Shown here: piece after piece, positions 19,745-28,174 of the stretch | Numbering within the stretch: the stretch's first letter is position 1 | How the letters are laid out: each line of letters opens with the position of its first letter | DNA from: Brevundimonas mediterranea | Lineage (GTDB): Bacteria; Pseudomonadota; Alphaproteobacteria; Caulobacterales; Caulobacteraceae | DNA: 64,000 nt | Direction of reading: 5' to 3' | Assembly (NCBI RefSeq): GCF_014196125.1 | Contig: NZ_JACIDA010000001.1 | Span: 1,426,001 to 1,490,000 of the forward strand | Notes under the pieces: generated by a model | Databases searched by the model: none | What the model saw: the letters and a program-made list of their open reading frames with translations, nothing else | Told to the model about the DNA's origin: nothing | Program-made: the position numbers and the translations under genes

Positions 19745-20599
19745 ATGCCCGTCTCCCGCCGCGCCGCCCTGCTGGGCCTGACCCTCTCAAGCCTGGCAGG
19801 CCCGGCCCTGGCGCAGCGCCGCCTGGGGCGCCGACGCGACCAGACCGGCCGCAGCGCGGCGGCCCCCGCCCACACCTGGGCCTTTGGCCCCGACCCGCTC
19901 CAGGCCTATGATGTCTATGCGGACCATGGCTCCGGACCGATCCTGTTGTTCGTCCACGGCGGCGGCTGGTCGCGCGGCGAACGGACGATGGTCAGCGAAC
20001 TGCCCGCCTACGCTGCCCGCCACGGCCTGACCCTGGCGTCGACCAGCTATCGGCTGGCTCCCTCCGTCAGCGCACGCGAGTCCGCCATGGACGTCGCCGC
20101 CGCCGTCGCCGACCTGAAGCGCCGCCTGCCGGGCCGCCCCCTCTATCTGCTGGGCCATTCGGCCGGCGCGCATCTGGCCGCCCTGGTCGGAATCGATCCC
20201 GATTATCTGGGCGCGGTCGGGCTGAAACCTTCGGATCTGGCGGGGGTCATCCTGCTGGATGGGGCCGGCTATGACGCGACAGCGCCACGCGGGGACAGCC
20301 GGATCGACCAGTGGTTGGGCCAGACCTATGACCAGGCCTTCGGCGACCAGGCCGCCGCCCTGTCGCCCACCCTGCGCGTCCGCTCCGGCGTCGCCTATCC
20401 ACCCTTCCTGATCTTCCACGTCGCCCGGCGTCAGGACTCGGCCGTCCAGAGCCGCGGCCTGGCCCAGGCCCTGACCCGCGCCGGCGGCCGGGCCGAGGTC
20501 GTCGTCGCCCCCGACGACAGCCACATGACCATCAACCGCGGCTTCGGCGTCGCCGGCGATCCCGAGGGCGAACGCGCCGCCCGCTTCATCTCGGGCTAA
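19745..20599 (+). CDS. Alpha/beta-hydrolase (BD-FAE / HSL-like esterase), exported
   Basis: ATG 19745 has AAAGGA upstream and gives 284 residues beginning with a twin-arginine-type signal (SRRAALLGL) ending near GPALAQ. The oxyanion-hole motif HGGGWSRGE and nucleophile GHSAG (Ser about 139) define a hormone-sensitive-lipase-like or BD-FAE esterase. A late Asp and the His in DDSHMTIN complete the triad. The native substrate may be a short acyl ester or a feruloyl-type ester. It is followed 31 bp later by a DMT-type gene, with no functional link evident. Confidence 0.87.
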   Translation: MPVSRRAALLGLTLSSLAGPALAQRRLGRRRDQTGRSAAAPAHTWAFGPDPLQAYDVYADHGSGPILLFVHGGGWSRGERTMVSELPAYAARHGLTLASTSYRLAPSVSARESAMDVAAAVADLKRRLPGRPLYLLGHSAGAHLAALVGIDPDYLGAVGLKPSDLAGVILLDGAGYDATAPRGDSRIDQWLGQTYDQAFGDQAAALSPTLRVRSGVAYPPFLIFHVARRQDSAVQSRGLAQALTRAGGRAEVVVAPDDSHMTINRGFGVAGDPEGERAARFISG

Positions 20600-20630
20600 C
20601 AAACGGCCGAGGCCGTGCTAGCCAAGGCGC

Positions 20631-21077
20631 ATGAACCCGTCGCTGATCGCCATCCTCGTCGTCGTCCTGGCCGGGGGCGCCACCGCCCTCCAGGCGCCGA
20701 CCAACGCCCGGCTGGCCTCGGCCGTCGCCTCGCCGGTCAATGCGGCCTTCATCTCCTTCGCCGTCGGCACGACGGTGCTGGGGATCGTCGCCGCCCTGAT
20801 GCACACCCGCCCCGACTTCGCCGCCGCCCGGGCCCTGCCCTGGTACGCCTGGCTGGGCGGGGTCTACGGCGCCTGTTTCGTGGTCGCCGCCGCCTGGGGC
20901 GTACCGCGCCTGGGGGTGGCCATGACCATCACCCTGATGGTCGGCGGCCAGCTTCTGCTCAGCCTGATCCTCGACCATTTCGGCGCCCTGGGCGTGCCGC
21001 GCCAGCCGCTGAACCTGGGCCGGATCGCCGGGGTGGGGCTTGTTCTCGCCGGCGTCCTTCTGGTTCGCCGGTCTTGA
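20631..21077 (+). CDS. DMT-superfamily membrane protein (DUF606/YdcZ-like)
   Basis: The 148-residue protein is almost wholly hydrophobic, with five predicted membrane helices. It has the DUF606 features ALQAPTNARLA near the start, ISFAVGTTVLG, a WLGG-Y loop (WYAWLGGVYGACFVV) and GVPRLGVAMTITLMVGGQLLLSLILDHFG. It corresponds to half of an EamA-type transporter and may form a dimer. Substrate unknown. It ends 16 bp before uvrC. Confidence 0.88.
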   Translation: MNPSLIAILVVVLAGGATALQAPTNARLASAVASPVNAAFISFAVGTTVLGIVAALMHTRPDFAAARALPWYAWLGGVYGACFVVAAAWGVPRLGVAMTITLMVGGQLLLSLILDHFGALGVPRQPLNLGRIAGVGLVLAGVLLVRRS

Positions 21078-21093
21078 GCCTATATCCCCCCGG

Positions 21094-22959
21094 ATGACCG
21101 AGGAGACGCTCGATTCCAACCTGAAGGCCGCCGCCCTGATCGCCGACGAGGCGCGCCGGGCCCCCGACAAGCCGGGCGTCTATCGCATGTACGGCGAGGA
21201 CGGGTCCTGCCTCTATGTCGGCAAGGCCAAGTCGCTGAAGAAGCGGATCGTCCAGTACGCCCAGGGCCGGTTCCACACCCAGCGCATCGGCCTGATGGTG
21301 GCCCAGACCCGGTCGATGGAGCTGGTCGTCACGGCGTCCGAGACCGAGGCCCTGCTGCTGGAATCCAACTTCATCAAGAAGCTGAAGCCGCGCTTCAACG
21401 TCCTGCTGCGCGACGACAAGTCCTTCGCCGAGCTGATGATCCGCAGCGACCACCGCGCGCCCCAGGTGAAGAAACATCGCGGCGCTCACACCACGCCCGG
21501 CCACTATTTCGGCCCCTTCGCCTCGACCTGGGCGGTCAATCGGACGCTGAACACGCTGCAGAAGGCCTTCCTGCTGCGATCCTGTTCGGACAGCGTCTAC
21601 GAGACCCGGACGCGGCCCTGCATGCTGCATCAGATCAAGCGGTGCTCGGCCCCCTGCACCGGCCTGATCTCGCTTGAGGACTATGGCGAACTGGTCACCG
21701 AGGCCGAACAGTTCCTGCGCGGCAAGTCGCGCGCCGTCATCGGCCGCCTGTCGCAGGAGATGCAGGCCGCCTCCGACGAGATGGATTTCGAACAGGCCGC
21801 CCGCGTGCGCGACCGCATCCGCGCCCTGTCCGCCATCTCGATGGAGAACTCCGTCAGCGCCGACAGCGTGGCCGAGGGCGACGTCTTCGCCCTGCACTCC
21901 GACGGCGGCCAGGCCTGCGTCCAGGTCTTCTTCTATCGCGCCGGCCAGAACTGGGGCGGCCGCGCCTATTTCCCGCGCGTGGACAAGACCGACACCGATC
22001 CCGAGATCCTGGCCGCCTTCCTGGGTCAGTTCTATGAGGACAAGCCGATCCCGCGCCTGATCCTGTCCAACGTCCGCCCGCACGAGTTGGAGCTGCTGGA
22101 AGAGGCCTTCTCGATGAAGGCGGACCGCAAGATCGAGATCGTCCGCCCGATGCGTGGCGAGAAGCTGAGCCTGGTCGACCACGCCCTGACCAATGCGCGC
22201 GAGGCCCTGGGCCGCCGCCTGGCCGAAAGCTCGGCGCAAGGGAAAATCCTGGACGAGGTCTGCGAGGCCTTTGGTCTGGAGACCCGGCCCGAGCGGATCG
22301 AGATCTACGACAACGCCCATATCCAGGGCACCAATGCGGTCGGCGGCATGGTCGTGGCCGGCCCCGACGGCTTCCAGAAGTCGCAGTATCGCAAGTTCAA
22401 CATCCGGGGCGAGGATCTGACCCCCGGCGACGACTACGGCATGATGCGCGAGGTGATGCGCCGCCGCTTCGCCCGTCTGGTCAAGGACGAGGAAGAGGGC
22501 GAGGACGCCGTCCGCCCCGACCTCCTGCTGATCGACGGCGGCGCGGGCCAGCTGGCCGAGGTGCTGGCCGTCATGGCCGATCTGGGCCTGGACGACATCG
22601 CCGTGGTCGGGGTCGCCAAGGGGCCGGATCGCGACGCGGGGATGGAAAAGTTCTTCATGCCCGGCAAGGCCCCCTTCATGCTGCCGCTGAAGTCCCCGGC
22701 CCTCTACTACCTGCAACGGCTGCGCGACGAGGCCCACCGTTTCGCCAACGGCGCCCACGCCAAGCGCCGCTCGATGGACATCAAGAAGAATCCCCTCGAC
22801 GAGATCGAAGGCGTCGGCCCCGGCCGCAAGAAGGCCCTGCTCCACGCCTTCGGCTCCGCCAAGGGCGTCGGCCGGGCCTCGGTGGCGGACCTGCTGAAGA
22901 TCGACGGAATCAACCAGGCCCTAGCCGAACGCATCCACGCCTTCTTCAGGAAAAGCTGA
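21094..22959 (+). CDS. uvrC: Excinuclease ABC subunit C (UvrC)
   Basis: ATG 21094 gives 621 residues. The N-terminal GIY-YIG nuclease domain shows GVYRMYGEDGSCLYVGKAKSLKKR; the Cys-bearing segment CSDSVYETRTRPCMLHQIKRCSAPC follows; the UVR motif (DEMDFEQAARVRDRIRAL) contacts UvrB; the central RNase-H-like domain has IEIYDNAHIQG; and a helix-hairpin-helix pair ends the protein (EIEGVGPGRKKALL). It makes both incisions in nucleotide excision repair. No SOS box was seen just upstream. Confidence 0.97.
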   Translation: MTEETLDSNLKAAALIADEARRAPDKPGVYRMYGEDGSCLYVGKAKSLKKRIVQYAQGRFHTQRIGLMVAQTRSMELVVTASETEALLLESNFIKKLKPRFNVLLRDDKSFAELMIRSDHRAPQVKKHRGAHTTPGHYFGPFASTWAVNRTLNTLQKAFLLRSCSDSVYETRTRPCMLHQIKRCSAPCTGLISLEDYGELVTEAEQFLRGKSRAVIGRLSQEMQAASDEMDFEQAARVRDRIRALSAISMENSVSADSVAEGDVFALHSDGGQACVQVFFYRAGQNWGGRAYFPRVDKTDTDPEILAAFLGQFYEDKPIPRLILSNVRPHELELLEEAFSMKADRKIEIVRPMRGEKLSLVDHALTNAREALGRRLAESSAQGKILDEVCEAFGLETRPERIEIYDNAHIQGTNAVGGMVVAGPDGFQKSQYRKFNIRGEDLTPGDDYGMMREVMRRRFARLVKDEEEGEDAVRPDLLLIDGGAGQLAEVLAVMADLGLDDIAVVGVAKGPDRDAGMEKFFMPGKAPFMLPLKSPALYYLQRLRDEAHRFANGAHAKRRSMDIKKNPLDEIEGVGPGRKKALLHAFGSAKGVGRASVADLLKIDGINQALAERIHAFFRKS

Positions 22960-23026
22960 AGTTCGGCCTCGGCCTTGCGGCCTCGTGACCGTTGAGTCCC
23001 GATTGAAGCGAGGCTACAGGCGAGTC

Positions 23027-23650
23027 ATGAGCGACATCGACGACGAACTGACCGCAGGCTATCGCCGTTTCCGCACCGAGCATTGGCCCGCCGCCCGCGC
23101 CGAGTACGAAGCCCTGGCCGAGCTGGGCCAGAAGCCGCACACCCTGATCGTCGCCTGTTCCGACAGCCGCGCCGATCCGGCCCTGATCTTCGACGCGGCG
23201 CCTGGCCAGTTGTTCGTGGTGCGCAACGTCGCCAATCTGGTCCCGCCCTACGAGCCTGACGGCTTGCTGCACGGGGTGTCGGCGGCGCTGGAGTTCGGGG
23301 TCAAGGTGCTGAACGTGCGCCGCATCGTGGTCATGGGCCACGCCCACTGCGGCGGGGTCGACGCCATGCTGAACGGCGCCCCCGACATCTGCGCCGACTT
23401 CGTCGCCCCCTGGGTGGCCCAGGGCTCAGCCGTCGTCCGCCGCGTCGCCGAGGAAGTGTCCGCGGACCAGGTCGAAGGCGCCGCCGAAGAGGCGGTCGTC
23501 CGCCTGTCGATCGAGAACCTGCGCACCTTCCCCTGGATCGCCGAGCGCGAGGCGGCCGGCGAACTGACCCTGACCGGCCTGCATTTCGGCATCGCCGACG
23601 GCGTCCTGCGCGCTCTGACGAACAAGCCGCGGTTCGAACCGTTGGCGTGA
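23027..23650 (+). CDS. Beta-class carbonic anhydrase
   Basis: ATG 23027 gives 207 residues; the frame is also open from 22985. The zinc ligands and active-site dyad are in place: ACSDSRADP carries Cys and the Asp-Arg pair, and GHAHCGGVDAML carries His and Cys. RNVANLVPPYEPDG is the conserved loop between them. The enzyme interconverts CO2 and bicarbonate in the cytosol, feeding carboxylation reactions. Two GAGTC (GANTC) sites flank the translation start. Confidence 0.93.
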   Translation: MSDIDDELTAGYRRFRTEHWPAARAEYEALAELGQKPHTLIVACSDSRADPALIFDAAPGQLFVVRNVANLVPPYEPDGLLHGVSAALEFGVKVLNVRRIVVMGHAHCGGVDAMLNGAPDICADFVAPWVAQGSAVVRRVAEEVSADQVEGAAEEAVVRLSIENLRTFPWIAEREAAGELTLTGLHFGIADGVLRALTNKPRFEPLA

Positions 23651-23688
23651 TCGCCGAACCATGCCACACCCGGCGCGTTGCAACGGAC

Positions 23689-24339
23689 ATGACGATGACC
23701 ACCGCCCACCGCGCCAATCCCATTCCGAACATCCTGACCGGCATCCGCCTGTTCGCCGGGGTGGTCATGTTCGCCATGATGGCCGGGGCCGCGCCGGGGG
23801 CGCTGGACGCCTGGCTGTCGCCGGACACCCAGGCCAAGTTCGGGATCTGGGCCTTCTGGATCTTCGTCATCGCCGCCTCGACCGACTGGGTCGACGGCTT
23901 CCTGGCGCGCCGCTGGAACTCGACCACGCGGTGGGGCGCCATCCTGGATCCGATCGCGGACAAGGTGTTGATCACGGGGGCTATCCTGGGCGTGCTCGCC
24001 TCCGGCTCCCTGCCGGGCATCGCCCTGCCCTGCGGCCTGATCCTGTTCCGTGAGTTCGCGGTCTCGGCTCTGCGCGAGACCATGGCCGGTCGGATCGAAC
24101 TGCCCGTCACCCTGGCCGCCAAGTGGAAGACCACCGTACAGATGGTCGCCCTGGCCGCGCTGCAACTGACCCTGTTGTGGAACGCCTTCGGCCTGCAGGA
24201 GCCGGACGGTTCGCCCCTGTCGTGGCAGCCGGCGTTCGAATCCTTCGCCGTCTTCCTGATCTGGTTCGCCGCCGTCATCACCCTGTGGACCGGCTGGCAG
24301 TATTTCCGCGAGGCCAAGCGCCAGATGCGGGATCTTTAG
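23689..24339 (+). CDS. pgsA: CDP-diacylglycerol-glycerol-3-phosphate 3-phosphatidyltransferase
   Basis: ATG 23689 gives 216 residues. The CDP-alcohol phosphatidyltransferase motif DG-x2-AR-x8-G-x3-D-x3-D is complete, starting at DWVDGFLARRW and ending LDPIADK. NIPNILTGIR-like text (NPIPNILTGIRLF) at the start is typical of PgsA. It commits CDP-diacylglycerol to phosphatidylglycerol synthesis in the inner membrane. Its stop overlaps the end of the convergent protease gene by 4 bp. Confidence 0.92.
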   Translation: MTMTTAHRANPIPNILTGIRLFAGVVMFAMMAGAAPGALDAWLSPDTQAKFGIWAFWIFVIAASTDWVDGFLARRWNSTTRWGAILDPIADKVLITGAILGVLASGSLPGIALPCGLILFREFAVSALRETMAGRIELPVTLAAKWKTTVQMVALAALQLTLLWNAFGLQEPDGSPLSWQPAFESFAVFLIWFAAVITLWTGWQYFREAKRQMRDL

Positions 24340-24851
24340 GGCCTGAGCGTCAGACCCGCCGGGGTCGCCTCGAAAGCGGACAGCCGACCCAGATAGCTCA
24401 TGCCCAGCAGCGAATAGGTCAGGCCTTCCTCGACCACCAGGGCCTCGACATTGTCGACCCGAACGCCGGCGACCGAGATGGTCTTCAGCTCGACCGGCGC
24501 GGCCCGCACCACGCCCGAAGCGGTCTGGACCTTGCCGGTGAAGGCTTCGGGCGCGGGATCGACGCCCAGCCGACGCGCGTCGGCGCGGGTCAGGGCCACC
24601 ACGCTGGCGCCCGTATCCACCAGAACCTGAACCGCACGACCGTCGATCTTGGCCTGGGCCCAGTAATGGCCGTCCGGTCCCTTGACCACCTGGGTCGGGG
24701 TTCCGGATGCGGAGGCCGCGACGGCGACATCAACGGAAGCCGCCATGGCGGTCTCTCCGTCGTCCAGATGACGGATCGTGAAAGCTGTCGCGAACGAGGC
24801 CATGAGGGCGACGCTCAGCACGGCGGCGGACTGAAGGTCGATGCGGATCAT
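24336..24851 (-). CDS. Retropepsin-like aspartic protease (TIGR02281 type), membrane-anchored
   Basis: The 171-residue protein has an N-terminal hydrophobic segment (VLSVALMASFATAF) and one aspartic-protease half with the active-site triplet VLVDTGASVVALT near 82-94. Toward the end YSLLGMSYLGRLSAFE is the conserved flap/psi-loop of the clan AA TIGR02281 family. Such proteins work as homodimers, probably in the periplasm. Their targets are not well known. Confidence 0.87.
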   Translation of the reverse strand: MIRIDLQSAAVLSVALMASFATAFTIRHLDDGETAMAASVDVAVAASASGTPTQVVKGPDGHYWAQAKIDGRAVQVLVDTGASVVALTRADARRLGVDPAPEAFTGKVQTASGVVRAAPVELKTISVAGVRVDNVEALVVEEGLTYSLLGMSYLGRLSAFEATPAGLTLRP

Positions 24852-24926
24852 GGACCCTGCCTATCCGACCCAGGTTGGAATGCGGTGAACCGACTTGGCT
24901 GACGAAACCTTAAGCCCCGGACCGAC

Positions 24927-25145
24927 CTAGTCCAGCTTGGCCGGATCCACACGAGACCGCCGGGACGGCAGATCCGCCATCACCGCCGCCCGTTCGGCGT
25001 CGCTGAGCGCGCGCCAGCCGGCGATTTCGCCCAAGGTCCGGAAACACCCCAAGCACAGGCCGCTTTCGCCATCGACGGCGCACACCATGACGCAGGGCGT
25101 AGCAATCGACTTCGGCGGCCCGGCTGGACGCGAGGCCTCGCTCAA
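24927..25145 (-). CDS. DUF1289 protein (cysteine-rich, small)
   Basis: The core PCVMVCAVDGESGLCLGCFRTLGEIAGW and the following DAERAAVMADLP match DUF1289, a short domain with four Cys (C-x3-C-x8-C-x2-C) that may bind metal or an Fe-S cluster. The frame stays open up to 25508, but that part is unlike the family and overlaps a separate A/T-rich control region. TTG 25145 gives 72 residues, the usual family size. ATG 25277 (116 aa) lacks a ribosome-binding site. The start is uncertain; the domain call is firm. Confidence 0.75.
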   Translation of the reverse strand: MSEASRPAGPPKSIATPCVMVCAVDGESGLCLGCFRTLGEIAGWRALSDAERAAVMADLPSRRSRVDPAKLD

Positions 25146-25189
25146 TGTGACACCATCAAGAAATATACTCCGCTTGCTGATAGATAAAT

Positions 25190-25217
25190 TTGCAATTTCC
25201 TCAAAACTGTCTATCTT
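25190..25217 (+). promoter_or_regulatory. Candidate sigma-70 promoter of the 50-residue gene
   Basis: TTGCAA (25190-25195) and TATCTT (25212-25217), 16 bp apart, lie in the only clearly A/T-rich patch of this neighbourhood. They would give a leader of about 75 nt before the small gene. Confidence 0.4.
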
Positions 25218-25301
25218 GGGCTCTGACGCGAAACGACTGATGGTGAGATTCCATAGGTACGACGCGTCTCTTTTCATCGTTCTGCGAAAGGAGACGCCAA
25301 A

Positions 25302-25454
25302 ATGAACGATAAGGAGCGTAACCTCCAACACGCCATGATGTCCTTCGCCCTGTGGGGCGGGATGCTGGTCAACAGTCGGCACATGCCGTCGAACTCGGGA
25401 CGCGTGGTCAGCCATCCGTCCAACTTCGTACCCTATACGCCCAAGAAACGCTGA
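25302..25454 (+). CDS. 50-residue small protein, unknown function
   Basis: ATG 25302 has a strong Shine-Dalgarno site (AAAGGAG, 25287-25293, eight-base spacer), an upstream promoter candidate, and an intrinsic terminator 25 bp after its stop, making a free-standing mini-transcription unit. The product begins MNDKERNLQHAMMSFALWGG and ends VPYTPKKR. It has one short amphipathic/hydrophobic segment (about 10-24), two internal His and a basic tail. I do not recognise it. A membrane-associated or nucleic-acid-binding regulator are both possible. Confidence 0.65.
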   Translation: MNDKERNLQHAMMSFALWGGMLVNSRHMPSNSGRVVSHPSNFVPYTPKKR

Positions 25455-25479
25455 CGGCCTCGAAAGCCTGACGTGCAGC

Positions 25480-25504
25480 AGCCCCGGTCCGCGCCGGGGC
25501 TTTT
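25480..25504 (+). terminator. Intrinsic terminator of the 50-residue gene
   Basis: Perfect 8-bp stem AGCCCCGG / CCGGGGCT with a 6-base loop, followed directly by TTTT. Confidence 0.85.
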
Positions 25505-25570
25505 GCAATTCCGGGCTTGCGTGACGCGGCGTCGGCGTCCGATGACGGAGGCGGAACGAGGAGACGACCG

Positions 25571-26368
25571 ATGGGCCTGATCGCCGAAACCAGACAGGGC
25601 GCGATCCTGATCTGGACGCTGGACCGCGAGACCCGGCTGAACGCCCTGCCCGACCTGACCGACGGCGACGAATTCGCCGACGCCTGCGCCCGCGCCAACG
25701 CCGACATGACGGTCAAATGCGTGGTCCTGACGGGCGCCGGGCGCGCCTTCTCGGCCGGCGGCGACCTGACCGCCATGCGCGGCCGGCGCGACCTGTTCGA
25801 AGGCTCGGGCGCCGAGATCCGCTCCCGCTATCGCCGCGTCGTCCACCGGATCGTCCGCAGCCTCTATGATCTGGAGATCCCGCTGGTCTCAGCCGTCAAC
25901 GGTCCGGCCATGGGCCTGGGCTGCGGCATCGCCGCCACAGCGGACATCCGCATCGCGTCCGAACGCGCCAGCTTCGGCGTGCCCTTCCTGAAGCTGGGCA
26001 TCATTCCCGGCGACGGCGGCGCCTGGCGGCTACCGCGCGACGTCGGCTATGCCCGCGCGGCCGAAATGCTGTTCACGGGCCGCAGCATCGACGCCGAGAC
26101 GGCCGAGCGCTGGGGTCTGGTCAATCGGGTCGTGCCCCACGACCGGCTGATGGAAGAAGCCCTGATCACCGCTGGCCAGATCGCCGCCCAGCCGCCCCAG
26201 GCCCTGCGCATGGCCAAGACCTTGATGCGCCAGGGCCGCGACCAGACTTTCGAACAGATCCTGGAGCTGTCGGCCGCCATGCAGGCCCTGGCCCATATGA
26301 CCGACGACCACCAGGAAGGCGTCGCCGCCGTGCTGGAAAAGCGGCCGGCGGATTTCACCGGCCGCTGA
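25571..26368 (+). CDS. Enoyl-CoA hydratase/isomerase family protein
   Basis: ATG 25571 follows GAGGAG by seven bases and gives 265 residues. The crotonase oxyanion-hole loops are present: GAGRAFSAGGDLTAM near 58-72, and VNGPAMGLGCGIAATADIRIAS near 110-131. The catalytic region KLGIIPGDGGAWRLPR has Asp where classical hydratases have the second Glu (PEGG-type), so the exact chemistry (hydratase, isomerase or other) is uncertain. It probably serves fatty-acid or aromatic-acid catabolism. Confidence 0.88.
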   Translation: MGLIAETRQGAILIWTLDRETRLNALPDLTDGDEFADACARANADMTVKCVVLTGAGRAFSAGGDLTAMRGRRDLFEGSGAEIRSRYRRVVHRIVRSLYDLEIPLVSAVNGPAMGLGCGIAATADIRIASERASFGVPFLKLGIIPGDGGAWRLPRDVGYARAAEMLFTGRSIDAETAERWGLVNRVVPHDRLMEEALITAGQIAAQPPQALRMAKTLMRQGRDQTFEQILELSAAMQALAHMTDDHQEGVAAVLEKRPADFTGR

Positions 26369-26377
26369 TCCGATCCC

Positions 26378-27391
26378 TTACTTCTGTCCCGCCGGGCGCA
26401 TCGCCTGATCGGGGCCGACGCCGGCGGCGACCGGACGGGCGACCCCGGCCTTCTGACCGGGCTTCATGAACTTCACCAGGACGCGCTGACCGATCAGGAA
26501 GGGCGTGTTGTCGGCCGAGACGACCACCTCGACCACCCGTTCGTCGGTGCGGGCCGACGGGTCTTCGGATTGCAGCTGGCGGGCGCCGAAGACGGCGGCG
26601 CGGCGCAGGACGCGGCCCACCGAAATCTTGGTGGGATCACCTTCGGGCGTCAGCTCGACCTCCTGGCCGACGGTGACGTTGGGCAGGTCGGCCTCGACGA
26701 TCTCGGCGCGGACGATGCGGTCGGTCTCCGGCTCCAGATCGAACATGGCCGTGACGTTCAGGGTCGAGGCGCCGGCGCCCGGCTGGGCGTAGCGGCGGGC
26801 GATGCGGCCGTTCATCGGGGCGCGGATCACCGTCAACTCCTGATTATAGCGGGCCTCGTCCAGGCGGGACTGGGCGGTCTGGACGGCGGCGTTCTGGGAC
26901 GCCATCCGGGCCTCGGCCTGGGCGATCTGATCGCGGGCCTGGTCCAGACGCTGGGCGGCGACGAAGTTGGTCGCGGCCAGTTTCGACAGCCGCTCATATT
27001 CACGGCGGGCCGTCGCCAGCTCCACCCGCGTCATGCCCAGCTGCGCGCGGGTCTCCGACACAGCCGCAGCCGCGCTCTGCGCCGCCAGACGGGTCTCGTC
27101 GTCCTCCTGCCGCGCCAGGATCTGGCCGGTGACGACCCGGTCGCCCTCGTTGACGAAGACTTCACGCACCACGCCGCCGCGACGCGCGGCGACCTTGATC
27201 ACCCCACCCTCAACGTCCGCCTTGCCGTTGGCGATGGCGGCGTAGGGGCTGTCGATCTTCTGGGCGGATTCTTTCTCGACCTGGGCCTTCTTGGCCGCAC
27301 CGGCCTTGCTGAAGGCCATGAAGCCGACGACCAGGACGATGATCAGGACCAGGCCAATCCAGAGCCATTTGTTTTTGAGGAAGGCGGGCAT
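26378..27391 (-). CDS. Periplasmic adaptor (HlyD/MacA-like) of an ABC exporter
   Basis: The 337-residue protein has one N-terminal membrane anchor (WLWIGLVLIIVLVVGFMAF), a lipoyl-like half (ARRGGVVREVFVNEGDRV), a coiled-coil hairpin about 100-185, the second lipoyl half (IRAPMNGRIARRYAQPGAGA), and a beta-barrel domain. It sits in one operon with an ATPase and an FtsX-like permease, the DevBCA/MacAB layout. The adaptor would bridge the permease to an outer-membrane channel that is not encoded here. Confidence 0.9.
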   Translation of the reverse strand: MPAFLKNKWLWIGLVLIIVLVVGFMAFSKAGAAKKAQVEKESAQKIDSPYAAIANGKADVEGGVIKVAARRGGVVREVFVNEGDRVVTGQILARQEDDETRLAAQSAAAAVSETRAQLGMTRVELATARREYERLSKLAATNFVAAQRLDQARDQIAQAEARMASQNAAVQTAQSRLDEARYNQELTVIRAPMNGRIARRYAQPGAGASTLNVTAMFDLEPETDRIVRAEIVEADLPNVTVGQEVELTPEGDPTKISVGRVLRRAAVFGARQLQSEDPSARTDERVVEVVVSADNTPFLIGQRVLVKFMKPGQKAGVARPVAAGVGPDQAMRPAGQK

Positions 27392-27418
27392 GACGGTTCA
27401 GTCCGTTGGAAAAAGGTC

Positions 27419-28174
27419 TTAGTGGGACGCCAGCTGGGCGTCGGGATCAGGAGTGCGGCGCTGATCGTCCAGGATCCGGCCGTCCTCGATGTGAATGACC
27501 CGGTCGGCCCAGGCTTCCAGGCGCGGGTCGTGGGTCACGCAGATCACGGCGGCGCCGTGTTCGGTGGCGGCCCGGCGCAGCAGGCGGATGACCACCTGGC
27601 CGTTTTCGCCGTCGAGCGCCGAGGTCGGTTCGTCGGCGAACAGGATCTGCGGGTCCTTGGCCAGGGCGCGGGCGATCGCGACGCGTTGCTTCTCGCCGCC
27701 GGACAGGGCGTTGGGCCTCTGGTGCAGACGATGGCCCAGGCCCACTTCTTCCAGCGCCGTGGTGGCGCGCTTCTTCGCGTCCGCCGACGACAGCCCCTGA
27801 TACTTCAGCACCGTCATGACCTGCTGCAGGGCGGTCAGGGACGGGAACAGGTTGAACCCCTGGAAGATGAAGCCGCAGTGGTCCAGGCGGAACTTGTCGA
27901 TCCGACCCGAGCCGTAGGTCCACAGGTCGTCGACGTCCAGTATGTCCACCCGCCCCTCCTCGGGCTTCAGCAGGCCCGAGAGATTGGCGATCAGGGTGGA
28001 CTTGCCGGAACCGGAGGGCCCCATGACCATGGTCAGGTCGCCGTGCCGCGCATCGAAATCGACGCCCTTCAGGACTTCGACCCAGCTGCGGCCCGTCTTG
28101 AACCGTTTGACCAGGCCCTTGGCTTCGATGGCGAAGTCGCCGTGTTTGCCGTGCACTTTCGTATGAGTGTTCAT
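27419..28174 (-). CDS. ABC exporter ATPase (DevA/MacB/LolD type)
   Basis: All nucleotide-binding motifs are intact: Walker A GPSGSGKST near 53-61, Q-loop FIFQGFNLFPSLTALQQV, signature LSGGEKQRVAIARAL, Walker B ILFADEPTSALD and the switch His in CVTHDPRLEAWAD. The 251-residue size and sequence resemble the LolD/MacB/DevA group, which powers extrusion by mechanotransmission with FtsX-like permeases. It overlaps the permease gene by 4 bp and precedes the adaptor by 27 bp. Confidence 0.93.
   Translation of the reverse strand: MNTHTKVHGKHGDFAIEAKGLVKRFKTGRSWVEVLKGVDFDARHGDLTMVMGPSGSGKSTLIANLSGLLKPEEGRVDILDVDDLWTYGSGRIDKFRLDHCGFIFQGFNLFPSLTALQQVMTVLKYQGLSSADAKKRATTALEEVGLGHRLHQRPNALSGGEKQRVAIARALAKDPQILFADEPTSALDGENGQVVIRLLRRAATEHGAAVICVTHDPRLEAWADRVIHIEDGRILDDQRRTPDPDAQLASH

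Noticed and set aside
25240..25305. 21-codon upstream frame ending ATGA on the 50-residue gene
   Set aside because: No ribosome-binding site and no sign of selection; the overlap is probably chance, though a leader peptide cannot be excluded.
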